47,202 nucleotides of DNA from CAWDLX01 sp046728155 (GCA_046728155.1 JBKPDY010000028.1:1-47202), one strand, 5' to 3'. Shown: positions 7,996-17,478, numbered from the stretch's first letter. Made by a program: numbers and translations. Notes: a model not told the origin generated them from the sequence alone.

Positions 7996-8894
7996 TCTCG
8001 ATACTCCCGCCCGGTCAGGTTGAGAAAGACATCTTCGAGCGTGGCGCCACGTACGGCCAGGCCACGTAAGGCATCGCGGTCGGCGAGTTCGGAGAGCACA
8101 GTGGACGGTGATCGGGTAGCCACGGTGAGGGACACGCCGTCGTCGCTCACCTCGTCACCGGCGAACATCCTCCGGGCGTCCGCCTCACCGATCGCTCCAC
8201 TCTCGACGGAGATGCGGGTCGGCGCATCGAGACCCCGGACGAGCGTGGCGGGCGGCCCGATCTGCAGGATCCGGCCACTGTCCATGATGGCCACGCGGTC
8301 GCAGAGCACCTCCGCCTCGTCGAGGTAGTGCGTGGTGAGGATCACAGTGCGGCCCTGGGAATTGAGGCCACCCAGCACGTCCCACAGGTTTCGCCGGGCC
8401 TGCGGATCCAGGCCCGACGTCGGCTCGTCGAGGAAGACGACGTCCGGATTGTGCGCCAGGGCGCACGCGATGGACAGGCGCTGAGCCTGACCGCCCGAGA
8501 GCTGCTCGGTCCGCGCATCGGCCTTGTCGGAGAGCCCGACCACCTCCAGCATCTCGTCCGCCTGACGCGGCGGCACGTCGTAGAGCGACGCCCAGGTTCG
8601 GATCTGCTCCCGGGTGGTCAGCCGTTCGAAGAAGCTGGATGCCTGCAACTGGACGCCGATGCGGGGCAACAGCTTGGGATTGCGTGGCCATGGCGGCTCG
8701 CCGAGCAGCAGCACCTGACCGCTATCGGGCTTGCGCAGACCCTCGATGATCTCCAGGGTCGTGGTCTTGCCAGCGCCGTTGGGCCCGAGGATGCCGAAGA
8801 ACTCGCCCTGGTCGACGCCGAAGGAGACTCCGTCAACGGCCTTGGTGTCGCCGTATGACTTCCGAATCTCGGCGACCTCGATGATGGCTGGCAC
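7992..8894 (-). CDS. ABC transporter ATP-binding protein (DrrA-like)
   Basis: The nucleotide-binding subunit of the exporter. It shows Walker A GPNGAGKTT, a Q-loop region (IGVQLQASSFFERLTTREQI), the signature LSGGQAQR, Walker B VVFLDEPTSGLDPQ and switch His in LTTHYLDEAEVL. After the ABC domain there is about 80 residues of regulatory C-terminus, as in DrrA/CcmA-type ATPases. I choose GTG 8894 (VPAIIEVAEIRKSYG), which has AGGGTG upstream and starts close to the first strand; TTG or GTG codons further upstream would add up to 11 residues of unlikely sequence. It is the first gene of the ATPase-permease-kinase cluster. Confidence 0.93.
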   Translation of the reverse strand: MPAIIEVAEIRKSYGDTKAVDGVSFGVDQGEFFGILGPNGAGKTTTLEIIEGLRKPDSGQVLLLGEPPWPRNPKLLPRIGVQLQASSFFERLTTREQIRTWASLYDVPPRQADEMLEVVGLSDKADARTEQLSGGQAQRLSIACALAHNPDVVFLDEPTSGLDPQARRNLWDVLGGLNSQGRTVILTTHYLDEAEVLCDRVAIMDSGRILQIGPPATLVRGLDAPTRISVESGAIGEADARRMFAGDEVSDDGVSLTVATRSPSTVLSELADRDALRGLAVRGATLEDVFLNLTGREYRE

Positions 8895-8930
8895 AGGTCG
8901 CACCCTACCGGTCACCGACAAATCCAATGC

Positions 8931-9110
8931 CTACCGGGGCGAGCCGCCCATCGTCTGTACCGACTCGTGGCCGCCACCGGCGTGGCCGATCGTCTCGATC
9001 GGTGTAGGTGTCGCATCGGCCGCGACGCCGCTTGCCAGGACGACCGGACCGATCAACCCGATGATGCGTGGCGGCGCTTGAGATGCCCTGACGGCGATCT
9101 TGCCGTCCAT
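8931..9110 (-). CDS. Possible small membrane peptide
   Basis: An ATG at 9110 opens a 59-codon frame with a central hydrophobic stretch (IIGLIGPVVLASGVAA) followed by a Gly/His-rich tail. Third codon positions are mostly G or C. There is no clear ribosome site and no family I recognise; an ATG at 9119 is an alternative start. It lies between the Cys-rich gene and the ABC operon on the same strand. Weakly supported. Confidence 0.25.
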   Translation of the reverse strand: MDGKIAVRASQAPPRIIGLIGPVVLASGVAADATPTPIETIGHAGGGHESVQTMGGSPR

Positions 9111-9245
9111 TCCGAGCATCTGGATACGATGGGCGGCCGGCACTGCCGCCAATGGGCTTCCCCGAGGCGTCTTGCCCTTGCAGAACCGAGACCTTGCCAC
9201 AGGCTCTCTGACTAGTGACTCGTACGGAAACGATCTCTCGGGCAT

Positions 9246-9461
9246 CTAGTCGAGCTCGGGCATGGGTACGGGCTGTGGACGCGGCTTGCATGTTCCACAG
9301 TGGACCGCATCCTCGACGACGAGAGCCTCGGTGCGGTTGCGGGAAGCACTTCGGTGGACCTCCAGCACGAACGGGCCGAACTTGGAGTGGTCTTCGCACG
9401 TGCCACGGCCACAGAAGCGGCACGACGCGCGGGCCGCCTTCGCACAGAACCAACACAGCAC
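9246..9461 (-). CDS. Cys-rich putative zinc-binding small protein
   Basis: A 71-residue protein with seven Cys and several His: CWFCAKAARASCRFCGRGTCEDH at the N-terminus and VHCGTC near the C-terminus. The pattern of two CxxC pairs, a further CxxxxC and CxxH resembles a zinc-ribbon or B-box-like fold; no helix long enough to span a membrane is present. The GTG start at 9461 has TAGGAG seven bases upstream and lies 10 nt after the stop of the large M50 protease gene, so the two are almost certainly one transcript. A metal-binding adaptor of the protease is a guess from position only. Confidence 0.75.
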   Translation of the reverse strand: MLCWFCAKAARASCRFCGRGTCEDHSKFGPFVLEVHRSASRNRTEALVVEDAVHCGTCKPRPQPVPMPELD

Positions 9462-9471
9462 GGACGCACTC

Positions 9472-12400
9472 CTAACCGATGATGATCGTTGGACAGGCGT
9501 TGGACAGCGCTACCTTCGTCGCTTTGACATCGGCTACCCCGCCTCGGCGGTCGATCGCACGGGAGTGCGTTGAGCCTTGAAAAAGTCCCAGCGAACCGGT
9601 GAAGTCGGAGGTGGGCTGCGGTGGGCGTGTGGTGGTAGTGGTGCGGGTCGTGGTCGGCGTCGTCCGCCGTGGTGTCGCAGTCGGCGTCATAGTCAGAGTT
9701 GGCGCAGGTGTAAGCGCGGCGGTCGTCTCGTCCGGCGCAGAAGTCGTCGCCCGCGGAATGACCGGCCGCGCGATGTAGGTACCGTCGCCGCACCCGAGCC
9801 GCTCGCGCGTTTCGGTCAAGGCACTGCCTGCGTACGTCGCCTTGCCGCTGGAGAGGTTGACCCCGGCCGTGGACGCGGCGAACCAGGCCGCACCATCGTT
9901 GACCACAGCGCCTCCAGGCAGGTCGACCGACGCGGCCAGCGGCTCGAAGGCCGGCGATGTCGAGCCGGTATCGGTGACGGCCAGTCCGACCGTGAGGCTG
10001 AACCTGGCCGCCGGCGCGACCGGGTGTCCAGCGCTGGAGAGCGGTCCCATCGACACCCGCGTACCCGCGCACAACACCGAAACGGCCCCGCCGTGGTAGG
10101 TCACGGTCGCCCGCGAACGCGGCGGCACGGAGACCGAGTCGGACTCTCCGATGTAGACATCCTGTCCCTCGTCGAGCCCGATCGTCTGTCCATTCACGAC
10201 GGCCGACGTCGGGCCGTGGTCGGCGTGCAGGAGCGCCTTGTCGCTGGGCATCTCGGCCCAGGCGAGCCCACTCGCGGCGATGTTGGCGCCGGTGAAGACC
10301 AACGCGAGCAACAGGGCCAGAACCAACAGCCACCCGAGTCTCCGCTCGAACCGGCCGTCCTGCTTGTCATCCACATTGGACGGTGGCGGGCCCGGCGGGA
10401 TGGTGAGTGGGGGGTACGTCACGTGCGGATGCGCGCCAGAGACCGGCGCGCGTCCGGCCCGCGCCGGCGCGGGACTGTCTCCCGAGCCGGCCGTGGCTCC
10501 CACCAGCAGCGGCAGGCCGCTCGCCGCGGGAACCCTGAACATGCGCACCGGTGTGCGGGCCACGGCGATCGGCGGTGGACGCTCCACACCGGACGGTCCG
10601 ATCATCGTGCCTGCGCCGAGCTCCCGGCCGTCCGGCAGCGCGATGACGCCGGACGCGATCACGAGTACATCGTCTGGCCCGTTCAACACGATGCTCGAGC
10701 CAGCGGCGAGCCAGATGGGGATCGCGACGGTGGCAAGTCCCAGAATGTCGTCCCCGGACATGCCGGCGAGGCCGGGCGAGGCGACCAGAGCCGCCTCGGC
10801 CTCGCCGGTCGAGCCATGGGCGTTGGCCAGGCCGCCGGCGGCTGGCCCGAGCACGGCCGCCACCGCGGACGAGGGAACCGCGAGCAGGATGGTCCCCGCG
10901 CTGTACCAGTCCAGTGGCGAGGCGGCCCCGGTCAACGCCTGAGCCAACCCGACCACGCCGCCGGCCCCGACTCGCTCGCGGACCGTCCCGACCGGGTCGT
11001 CGGCGGCCCGACCTTCGAGCGCTCCATCGATAACGACGTATACGTTGGACTGGGCGGCCCCGCCGAAGACGAGTTGCCCACCCGTACGCGGATGTAGCCA
11101 CCGGGCTCGTCCGGCGAGTCCGGAAAGGGTCGTCGCCGGCAGGTCCCGCAGCGCCGAGGCACGCAGAGCGTCGATGCGGCGGGGAAGGTCGGTCCACACA
11201 CGCCGCTGCACGAGCCGCAGTCGAAGCCGCCGCCCACGTCGGGCGACGAAGCCCGCGGCCAGGTAGACGACGGGCGAGGCCAGCGCGCCTACGACCGCGA
11301 CGAGCAGCACGTGGGCGGCCCATCCGGAGCGCCACAGGCCGACGGTGAGGCCGGCCACCCGGTCGACGTAGACCCGGTAGCCGATGTTGAGGGCGATGGC
11401 GATCCACGCAAGAGCGAGGCACCCGTACAGGGCAACGAGCCGACCCTCGCGGTCGAGCATCCGCCAGGTAGGTGGCCGACGCCTTATCCGCGCGATCACC
11501 CATGCCAGGCCGCGGGCGCGCAGGTTGGGCAGTTCCAGCCAGTCCATCAGCAGGTAGTAGCCGTCCAGCGCCAGGAACGGGTTGAGGTTGAACAGCGCGT
11601 TGACGTACCAGGCGAAGGAGAGCTTGAAGCACCACGGCGCCGCCTCGGGCACCGCCAGGCCGACCAGCGCCGATGCGCCGGCCAGCACCAGACCCGCCGC
11701 CGGTCCGGAGGCGGTCGTGAGCAGGCGGGCCCGCCGTCCGGCCATCCAGACGTCCGTCGTGTCGACGAAGACCGACGGGATTCCAAAATAGACAAGGAAG
11801 CCAGCCGAGGGGACCCGGCGCCCGGCGTGCTTGGCGGCGAGCGCATGGCCGACCTCGTGGCACGCCAGCGCCACGATGTTGAGTCCCAGCAGGACGGCGG
11901 CGCCGATGGCGTACGAGTCGGAGGTGAGGAAGACCGACTGGGCGCCGGCCCACCACTGCCAGCCGAACGAGACCAGACCGACGACCGCGACCACTCCGAG
12001 CAGGCTCGCGGCGACACGGGTGAAGAGCAGCCGTCCGCCGGCCTTGTAGAGGAGGCCGACGAGAGGGTCGACGTTTGCGAGGACGACCCGGCGCCCCTGG
12101 ACGAACGCGAGCAGCACCCGGCCGAACCGCACCGGCCACGGCCTCCGGCGGATGCGCCGCAGCGGCCGGAAAACGTCGAGCGGCAGCTCCTCCAGCATCC
12201 GATTCCCGGCCAGATCGGCCACGACCCGCCGGACCTGATCAGGCGCCAGCCGGCCGGAGATGCGGGCGAACTCGGCGACCAGACGGGCGAGCGTACGGCT
12301 GCCGTCCATGAGCCGGGCCAGCTCCACCTCGGCCGGAGTCAGCCGCAGATAGCAGGCCGCCCGCGGGTCGGGCGAGCGCAGCATCGTGTACGGGACACCA

Positions 12401-12579
12401 CGCGCACTGACGAGGTTCGACTCCTCGATGCCGGCCCGCAGCACAGGACGGGCCTTGGCCGGATTGATCCGGTCGGCGACAGCCGTCCAGACGCCGGCGT
12501 CGGCCGGGCCCGTCGGGACACCCGGTACACGCCCGGCGAGCGCCTCCCACAGACTGATCCGGGTTTCCACCACCGACAC
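9472..12579 (-). CDS. Multidomain M50 zinc metalloprotease with cNMP-binding-like and FecR-like regions
   Basis: A 1035-residue membrane protein. Residues about 75-135 resemble a small PqqD-like winged domain. Residues 190-445 carry an intramembrane M50 (site-2 protease-like) core: HEVGH at 241-245 gives two zinc His and the catalytic Glu, and NPFLALDG at 333-340 gives the third ligand, Asp339. Residues about 492-575 and 600-690 look like two degenerate cyclic-nucleotide-binding beta-barrels (GGQLVFGGAAQSNVYVVIDGALEG). A Pro-rich linker, a single helix at about 749-770 and an extracytoplasmic FecR-like domain (785-900, VPPRSRATVTYHGGAVSVLCAGTRVSMG) follow, then a Thr/Pro-rich stretch and a short tail. 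Such proteins are often labelled putative peptide zinc metalloprotease. GTG 12579 has GGGAGG upstream. Substrate and ligand are unknown; intact catalytic motifs suggest activity. Confidence 0.85.
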   Translation of the reverse strand: MSVVETRISLWEALAGRVPGVPTGPADAGVWTAVADRINPAKARPVLRAGIEESNLVSARGVPYTMLRSPDPRAACYLRLTPAEVELARLMDGSRTLARLVAEFARISGRLAPDQVRRVVADLAGNRMLEELPLDVFRPLRRIRRRPWPVRFGRVLLAFVQGRRVVLANVDPLVGLLYKAGGRLLFTRVAASLLGVVAVVGLVSFGWQWWAGAQSVFLTSDSYAIGAAVLLGLNIVALACHEVGHALAAKHAGRRVPSAGFLVYFGIPSVFVDTTDVWMAGRRARLLTTASGPAAGLVLAGASALVGLAVPEAAPWCFKLSFAWYVNALFNLNPFLALDGYYLLMDWLELPNLRARGLAWVIARIRRRPPTWRMLDREGRLVALYGCLALAWIAIALNIGYRVYVDRVAGLTVGLWRSGWAAHVLLVAVVGALASPVVYLAAGFVARRGRRLRLRLVQRRVWTDLPRRIDALRASALRDLPATTLSGLAGRARWLHPRTGGQLVFGGAAQSNVYVVIDGALEGRAADDPVGTVRERVGAGGVVGLAQALTGAASPLDWYSAGTILLAVPSSAVAAVLGPAAGGLANAHGSTGEAEAALVASPGLAGMSGDDILGLATVAIPIWLAAGSSIVLNGPDDVLVIASGVIALPDGRELGAGTMIGPSGVERPPPIAVARTPVRMFRVPAASGLPLLVGATAGSGDSPAPARAGRAPVSGAHPHVTYPPLTIPPGPPPSNVDDKQDGRFERRLGWLLVLALLLALVFTGANIAASGLAWAEMPSDKALLHADHGPTSAVVNGQTIGLDEGQDVYIGESDSVSVPPRSRATVTYHGGAVSVLCAGTRVSMGPLSSAGHPVAPAARFSLTVGLAVTDTGSTSPAFEPLAASVDLPGGAVVNDGAAWFAASTAGVNLSSGKATYAGSALTETRERLGCGDGTYIARPVIPRATTSAPDETTAALTPAPTLTMTPTATPRRTTPTTTRTTTTTRPPQPTSDFTGSLGLFQGSTHSRAIDRRGGVADVKATKVALSNACPTIIIG

Positions 12580-12593
12580 GCGAGCGCCCTCCC

Positions 12594-12655
12594 GCTAAGG
12601 ATCGTTCGCAAGCTACGGGGCTCGCCTGTGCTCGCTCCTCGCGCTCACGTCATCG
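12594..12655 (-). repeat. Dispersed intergenic repeat, family B, copy 1
   Basis: Read on the minus strand, this stretch begins ATGACGTGAGCGCGAGGAGC and matches, with about one difference in five and one or two gaps, the 65-nt unit at 45372-45436. It lies between two divergently transcribed genes (protease and glpK), just upstream of the protease ribosome site. Confidence 0.7.
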
Positions 12656-12820
12656 CCCAGGATTCGGACTCAGCAGGCACTCTAAGAGCCGCACACCACC
12701 GCACGCGAGTCCGCAGTCCATGATCGTGCTGCCGGCCGGCTGGGGAGTCCCACGTCCGCCATAGCGGACTCCGATCGACCCAACTGCCAGCACGAACGTG
12801 ACGACCCGCACACTGGTCGG

Positions 12821-14296
12821 GTGACCTTCATCGCCGCCATCGACCAGGGCACGACCTCGTCGCGCTGCATGGTCTTCGATGAGACGGGACGCATCATCGC
12901 CGTCGATCAGCGCGAGCACCGGCAGATCTACCCGCGGCCGGGCTGGGTCGAGCACGATCCGGCCGAGATCTGGCTCAACGTGCAGTCGTGCGTGACGAAC
13001 GCGTTGGAACGCGCCGGCATCGCCCGGGCCGACCTGGCGGCGATCGGCATCACCAACCAGCGCGAGACGACCGTGCTGTGGGATCGCCGGACGGGTGAGC
13101 CGGTCCACAACGCGGTCGTATGGCAGGACACGCGGACCGACGGCCTCGTCGCCAAACTGGCCCGCGACGGTGGCCAGGACCGGTTCCGTCGCCAGACCGG
13201 CCTCCCGCTCGCCACGTACTTCTCCGGACCGAAGATCCGCTGGCTGCTCGACGCGGATCCAGAGCTTCGCCGCCGCGCCGAGGGGGGCGAGATCCTGTTC
13301 GGCACCATGGACACCTGGCTGATCTGGAACCTCACCGGCCAACACGTCACCGACGTGACCAACGCCAGCCGGACGATGCTCATGGATCTATCCACTGTGG
13401 ACTGGGATGACGGACTGCTCGACGCGATCGGGGTACCACGTGACGTCCTCCCCCGGATCTGTCCCTCCTCAGTGGTGTACGGCGAGGCGCGAGGTCCTCT
13501 GCACGGCGTTCCGGTGGGCGGCGCACTCGGCGACCAGCAGGCCGCCCTGTTCGGCCAGGTCTGCTTCGACCCGGGCGAGGCCAAGTGCACGTACGGGACG
13601 GGTGCCTTCCTGCTCACGAACACGGGCACCACACCAACGCTCAGCAAGGCCGGACTCATCACGACCGTCGGCTACCAGCTCGAGGGGTTGTCCCCGGTGT
13701 ACGCCCTGGAAGGCTCCATCGCGGTAGCCGGCTCATTGATCCAGTGGTTACGCGACAACCTGCATCTCATCGGACGAGCCTCCGATGTGGACGAGCTCGC
13801 CGCCTCGGTGGCGGACACCGGCGGCGCTGTCATCGTGCCCGCCTTCTCCGGACTGTTCGCCCCACACTGGCGTTCGGACGCTCGCGGGATCATCGCCGGA
13901 CTCACCGGATACGTGACCCGGGCACACATCGCCCGGGCCGCACTCGAGGCAACCGCGTGGCAGGTACGGGAAGTGGCCGACGCGATGCGTACGGATTCGG
14001 GGTTGGCGCCGGCGACGCTCAAAGTGGACGGTGGCATGACCGCGAGCCAGATGCTCTTGCGGATCCAGGCCGACGTACTGGACCTGCCGGTCGTCCGTCC
14101 ACAGGTGACGGAGACGACCTGTCTCGGTGCCGCCTACGCCGCCGGACTGGCGGTCGGCTTCTGGCCGGATCTCGACACGTTGCGGGCCAACTGGCGGGCC
14201 GATCTCACGATGATGCCTCAGATGTCCGCAGACGAGCGTGAGTCCGGCTACGCGCGGTGGCGTAAGGCGGTCGCCCGTACCCTCGACTGGGCGTAG
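12821..14296 (+). CDS. glpK: Glycerol kinase
   Basis: Phosphorylates glycerol to glycerol 3-phosphate with ATP in the cytoplasm. The 491-residue protein has the FGGY-kinase layout: N-terminal phosphate-binding DQGTTSSR at 8-15, GWVEHDPAEIW near 42 and ITNQRETTVLWDRRTGEPVHNAVVWQDTRT near 74, all characteristic of GlpK, and C-terminal KVDGGMTASQMLLRIQADVLDLPVVRP. Length is typical. The start is GTG 12821, which directly begins the family N-terminus. No glycerol facilitator or glycerol-3-phosphate dehydrogenase is adjacent, so it is a stand-alone gene here. A perfect small hairpin (GTCCGC/GCGGAC, 12754-12769) lies about 50 nt upstream; a role is not evident. Confidence 0.97.
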   Translation: MTFIAAIDQGTTSSRCMVFDETGRIIAVDQREHRQIYPRPGWVEHDPAEIWLNVQSCVTNALERAGIARADLAAIGITNQRETTVLWDRRTGEPVHNAVVWQDTRTDGLVAKLARDGGQDRFRRQTGLPLATYFSGPKIRWLLDADPELRRRAEGGEILFGTMDTWLIWNLTGQHVTDVTNASRTMLMDLSTVDWDDGLLDAIGVPRDVLPRICPSSVVYGEARGPLHGVPVGGALGDQQAALFGQVCFDPGEAKCTYGTGAFLLTNTGTTPTLSKAGLITTVGYQLEGLSPVYALEGSIAVAGSLIQWLRDNLHLIGRASDVDELAASVADTGGAVIVPAFSGLFAPHWRSDARGIIAGLTGYVTRAHIARAALEATAWQVREVADAMRTDSGLAPATLKVDGGMTASQMLLRIQADVLDLPVVRPQVTETTCLGAAYAAGLAVGFWPDLDTLRANWRADLTMMPQMSADERESGYARWRKAVARTLDWA

Positions 14297-14432
14297 CAAC
14301 GTTGCGCCCGCTCCGCTCGCGCGTGTCTGAGGTGGGGTCACGCCTCCCGTGCACGCGGCTCCCAGACGCCAATGGGCGACGCTTTCGCGCCGCCCACCGG
14401 CCTACCTGGGTGGAGGAGAGTGGACCCAGGCC

Positions 14433-15842
14433 TTACGGGGCCTCGCCGACGGTCACGGTGATCGTCTGGTCGGAGCCGTTGCGGGTAACGGCCAGCTTCA
14501 GTTTTGAGCCGACGGAGCTGGCCTGAACGGCGCCAACGAGATCCTCACTGTTGGCGATGTTCGTGTTGTTGACCTTGGTGATCACGCTTCCGGTCTGCAG
14601 GCCCGCCTTGGCGGCCGGACCACCGGAGACGACCCGTTGCACCTGGGCGCCGCCATTCGGCGCGTCACCGACCGAAACCCCCAGGTACGGGTGGCTGACC
14701 TTCCCACCCTTGATGAGCTGCTCCGCCACGGCCCTGGCTTTGTTCGACGAGATGGCGAAGCCGACGCCGATGTTGCCGCCCGAGCCGGACCCGCCGGTCG
14801 CGATGGCGCTGTTGATGCCGATGACCTTGCCTTCGGTATTGACCAGCGCACCACCGGAGTTGCCCGGGTTGATCGGAGCGTCGGTCTGGATGGCGTCACC
14901 GATCGTCGTCGCCGCGGTCGGCGCCTCGAACTGGTTCTGCTGTTCGCCGCCGACCTGGATGGTGCGGTGCAGCGCGCTCACGATGCCCGCCGTCACCGAG
15001 CCCTGTAGGCCGAGCGGGCTACCGATCGCCAGCACCGTGTCGCCCACGTTGACGTTGTCGCTGTTGCCCCATGTCGCGGGGGTGAGGCCGGTGACATCGG
15101 CCTTGACGACGGCCAGATCCGTCTTGGGGTCGGTACCGACGACCCTGGCCTGGACCTTCTTGCCGCTGTTGAAGGTGACCTGAACCGTCGTGCCGTTTCC
15201 GGCCGCGACAACATGGTTGTTGGTCACGATGTAGCCGTCAGAGGTGATGATCACGCCCGACCCCTCGGCGTTGCCGGTGTCGATGACGACAACGGTCGGC
15301 TGCACACTCGCCGCGATCGACGCCAGCGACGAACGGTCCACCACCGGTGCGTTGCCGTTTGACGAGACCGCGGACTGGAACGGCGAGGAGTTGTCGCCGT
15401 GCAAGGCGTACCCGACGTACCCGCCGACACCGCCGACGGCGAGCGCGAGGACCAGACCGGCCGCGCCCCCGGCAGCCCAGCGCCGCCAGCCGTTCCTACG
15501 CCACGCCGGCTGGGCGGGTTGCGGATGCCATGCCGGGGAGCCGGGGGGGAAGGACGACGTGGGTGCCCACGGTGAGGGCTGGCCGGCGGGTGGCGGGAAG
15601 AGCGTCGGGCTCCCGTACGGCGGCCGGGTCGCGGGTTCACCGGGGGGAGGCGTCGCGGCTCCGCCGTACGGCGGCGTTGCGGCTTCCCCGTACGGCGGCG
15701 GGGTCTCCGGTCCGGAGGGGGTTGGTGGCTCTGCCGGTGCGTGGCCGTCGTCGGTCCCGCCCGCGGTCTGCGCCTCGTTGTCGGGATTCGGCCGTCCGAC
15801 CTCGTTCTCGCGGCCGTACTGGTTTTCGCTCATGCCAACCAC
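14433..15842 (-). CDS. HtrA-like serine protease with PDZ domain
   Basis: A membrane-anchored extracytoplasmic protease of the DegP/HtrA/PepD type. A Pro-rich cytoplasmic region of about 115 residues with repeated PPYG motifs precedes a membrane helix (about 123-146). The trypsin-like domain shows the triad His210 (VTNNHVV), Asp242 (TDLAVVK) and Ser329 (INPGNSGGAL); a PDZ domain (about 385-465, SHPYLGVSVGD, PAAKAGLQTGSVITKVN) follows. GTG 15842 has GGAGGGGG five bases upstream; ATG 15833 is an alternative. It lies 87 nt downstream of a histidine kinase gene with its own promoter region holding a CTGGAAGTTTTCTGTGA motif, also found before the regulator gene. The order regulator-kinase-protease matches mprA-mprB-pepD of mycobacteria, where the protease serves envelope stress. 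Confidence 0.93.
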   Translation of the reverse strand: MVGMSENQYGRENEVGRPNPDNEAQTAGGTDDGHAPAEPPTPSGPETPPPYGEAATPPYGGAATPPPGEPATRPPYGSPTLFPPPAGQPSPWAPTSSFPPGSPAWHPQPAQPAWRRNGWRRWAAGGAAGLVLALAVGGVGGYVGYALHGDNSSPFQSAVSSNGNAPVVDRSSLASIAASVQPTVVVIDTGNAEGSGVIITSDGYIVTNNHVVAAGNGTTVQVTFNSGKKVQARVVGTDPKTDLAVVKADVTGLTPATWGNSDNVNVGDTVLAIGSPLGLQGSVTAGIVSALHRTIQVGGEQQNQFEAPTAATTIGDAIQTDAPINPGNSGGALVNTEGKVIGINSAIATGGSGSGGNIGVGFAISSNKARAVAEQLIKGGKVSHPYLGVSVGDAPNGGAQVQRVVSGGPAAKAGLQTGSVITKVNNTNIANSEDLVGAVQASSVGSKLKLAVTRNGSDQTITVTVGEAP

Positions 15843-15878
15843 GCTCCCCCTCCGGACTATGGCAAGCCTGAATCCAAC

Positions 15879-15895
15879 CTGGAAGTTTTCTGTGA
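15879..15895 (-). promoter_or_regulatory. TCACAG-type tandem motif upstream of the HtrA gene
   Basis: On the minus strand this reads TCACAGAAAACTTCCAG, two TCACAG/TTCCAG hexamers with an 11-bp period. An almost identical sequence (one base different) lies upstream of the response-regulator gene at 18282-18298. It sits about 37 nt before the protease start. This spacing is typical of OmpR-family regulator sites. Confidence 0.65.
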
Positions 15896-15929
15896 CTAGT
15901 GAATCTTGGTGGTGCCGACGACCGCCGCG

Positions 15930-17471
15930 TCAGACTGCTTCCACCGGTAGCCGTACCCGGAAGGTGGCCCCGCGACCCGGTGCCGTCTGGATCTCGACCG
16001 AGCCCCGGTGGGCCGACACGAGGGCGGCCACGATCGCGAGCCCCAGGCCGGTCCCGGTGGCGGCGACGCTCGGTGTCGCGGTCGCTTGTCCGTCGGCGGC
16101 GGGTCTGGGCCCGAATCCGCGGGTGCGTGCGCGGTCGACCCGGTAGAACCGCTCGAACACCCGCTTCGCGTCAACCTCGCTCAGACCCGGACCCTCGTCG
16201 CTGACCTCCATCACCGCCACGTTAGGGTCCTCAGCCCGGACCCGGAGGGCGATCGGCGTTCCCGGCGGCGTATGCGTCAGCGCGTTGGTCACCAGGTTGC
16301 CGACCACCTGCCGCAGCCGCCCTTCGTCGCCGGAGACGACGAGCTCGTCCTGACCAGCCGTCTCGACGGTGATGTCGCGTTCGGGGGCGACCGCCCGCGC
16401 GGCCTCGGCTGAGTCGTTCACGATCTCGGCGAGGTGAACCGGCCCGAACTGCATCGGCCGCTCCTCGTCGAGCCGGGCGAGCAGCAGCAGATCCTCGACG
16501 AGCAGACCCATTCGGGCCGCCTCGTCCTCGATGCGGCGCAGCACGTCGGACGGGTCGGGTGCGGCCCCCTGCCGGTAGAGCTCGGCGAAGCCCCGGATCG
16601 TCGTGAGCGGGGTACGCAGCTCGTGTGAGGCGTCCGCAACGAACTGGCGCATCCGCTCCTCGGAGCTGCGGGCCCGAGCCTCCGAGGCCGCCCGCGCCTT
16701 GAACAGGGTTTCGATCTGACTGAGCATCGTGTTGAGCGCCGTCGACAGCTGCCCCAGTTCGGTTCGTGGATCGAGTGGCGGGACGCGTTGAGTGAGGTCG
16801 CCGCCGGCGATAGCGGCCGCCGTCCGTTCGATCTGGGCCAACGGACGAAGGCTCGCCCGCACCATCCACGCGCCGGCGAGCGCCAGTGCGATGAGCACGG
16901 CGGCTCCGAAGATGAGCTCGACCGCGACCAGCCGGTCGACGGCGCTGTCCACCGTGGATAGGTTGTGCGCCCACACCACCAGGTCTGGCCCTGACTGGGT
17001 GATGAGGACCCGCCAGCGATACCGGTTGTCCTGAGCCGAGACCGTGTACGGGACGCCGAAGTGCTGGTTGATCGATGCCGGGTCCGTCAACACCTTCGGG
17101 AGATCCTGCACGCTGAGGCTGCGATCCATCGCCGGCGCCCCCCACGTGTGCGTCACCGGGTCGCGGAAGCCCCAACCACCCTTGTCGTCAGGTTGGCCGA
17201 CGGCGTAGTCGCTGGGCAGGTAGACCCGGGTGCCGAGATTCGTGATCTCGAATGACTGAGCGACACCCTGCAGCTGCGCATCGGTCCGGTCCATGAGGTA
17301 GCGGCGCATTACGTACGCGCTGGAGGTACCGATGACCACGAGCGCGAGCGCGACCAGGACGAGGATGGCGGCGACCAGCTTCACCCGCAGCGGATTGCGG
17401 GTGAACCATCGCGCGGGCGGGGGGACCGGGTTGAGCGGCTCGATGACCGGCTCGTTCGACGGCGCGGTCAT
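15930..17471 (-). CDS. HAMP-containing sensor histidine kinase (MprB/TcrY-like)
   Basis: A 513-residue transmembrane kinase. Helix 1 (about 31-53) and helix 2 (about 183-204) bracket an extracytoplasmic sensor of about 130 residues; HAMP follows at 205-258. The dimerisation domain has the phosphorylated His283 in FVADASHELRTPLTTIRG. The ATPase domain shows the N-box (RQVVGNLVTNALTHTPPGT), the G1 box DEGPGL and a GTGLGLAIV box. A stretch of about 20 residues (RGFGPRPAADGQATATPSVA) between the G1 region and the GTGLGL box is longer than usual. The start codon lies 7 nt after the stop of the response-regulator gene, so they form one operon; the HtrA gene follows. The likely role is sensing envelope stress, by analogy with MprB. 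Confidence 0.94.
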   Translation of the reverse strand: MTAPSNEPVIEPLNPVPPPARWFTRNPLRVKLVAAILVLVALALVVIGTSSAYVMRRYLMDRTDAQLQGVAQSFEITNLGTRVYLPSDYAVGQPDDKGGWGFRDPVTHTWGAPAMDRSLSVQDLPKVLTDPASINQHFGVPYTVSAQDNRYRWRVLITQSGPDLVVWAHNLSTVDSAVDRLVAVELIFGAAVLIALALAGAWMVRASLRPLAQIERTAAAIAGGDLTQRVPPLDPRTELGQLSTALNTMLSQIETLFKARAASEARARSSEERMRQFVADASHELRTPLTTIRGFAELYRQGAAPDPSDVLRRIEDEAARMGLLVEDLLLLARLDEERPMQFGPVHLAEIVNDSAEAARAVAPERDITVETAGQDELVVSGDEGRLRQVVGNLVTNALTHTPPGTPIALRVRAEDPNVAVMEVSDEGPGLSEVDAKRVFERFYRVDRARTRGFGPRPAADGQATATPSVAATGTGLGLAIVAALVSAHRGSVEIQTAPGRGATFRVRLPVEAV

Positions 17472-17478
17472 AGGCGAC

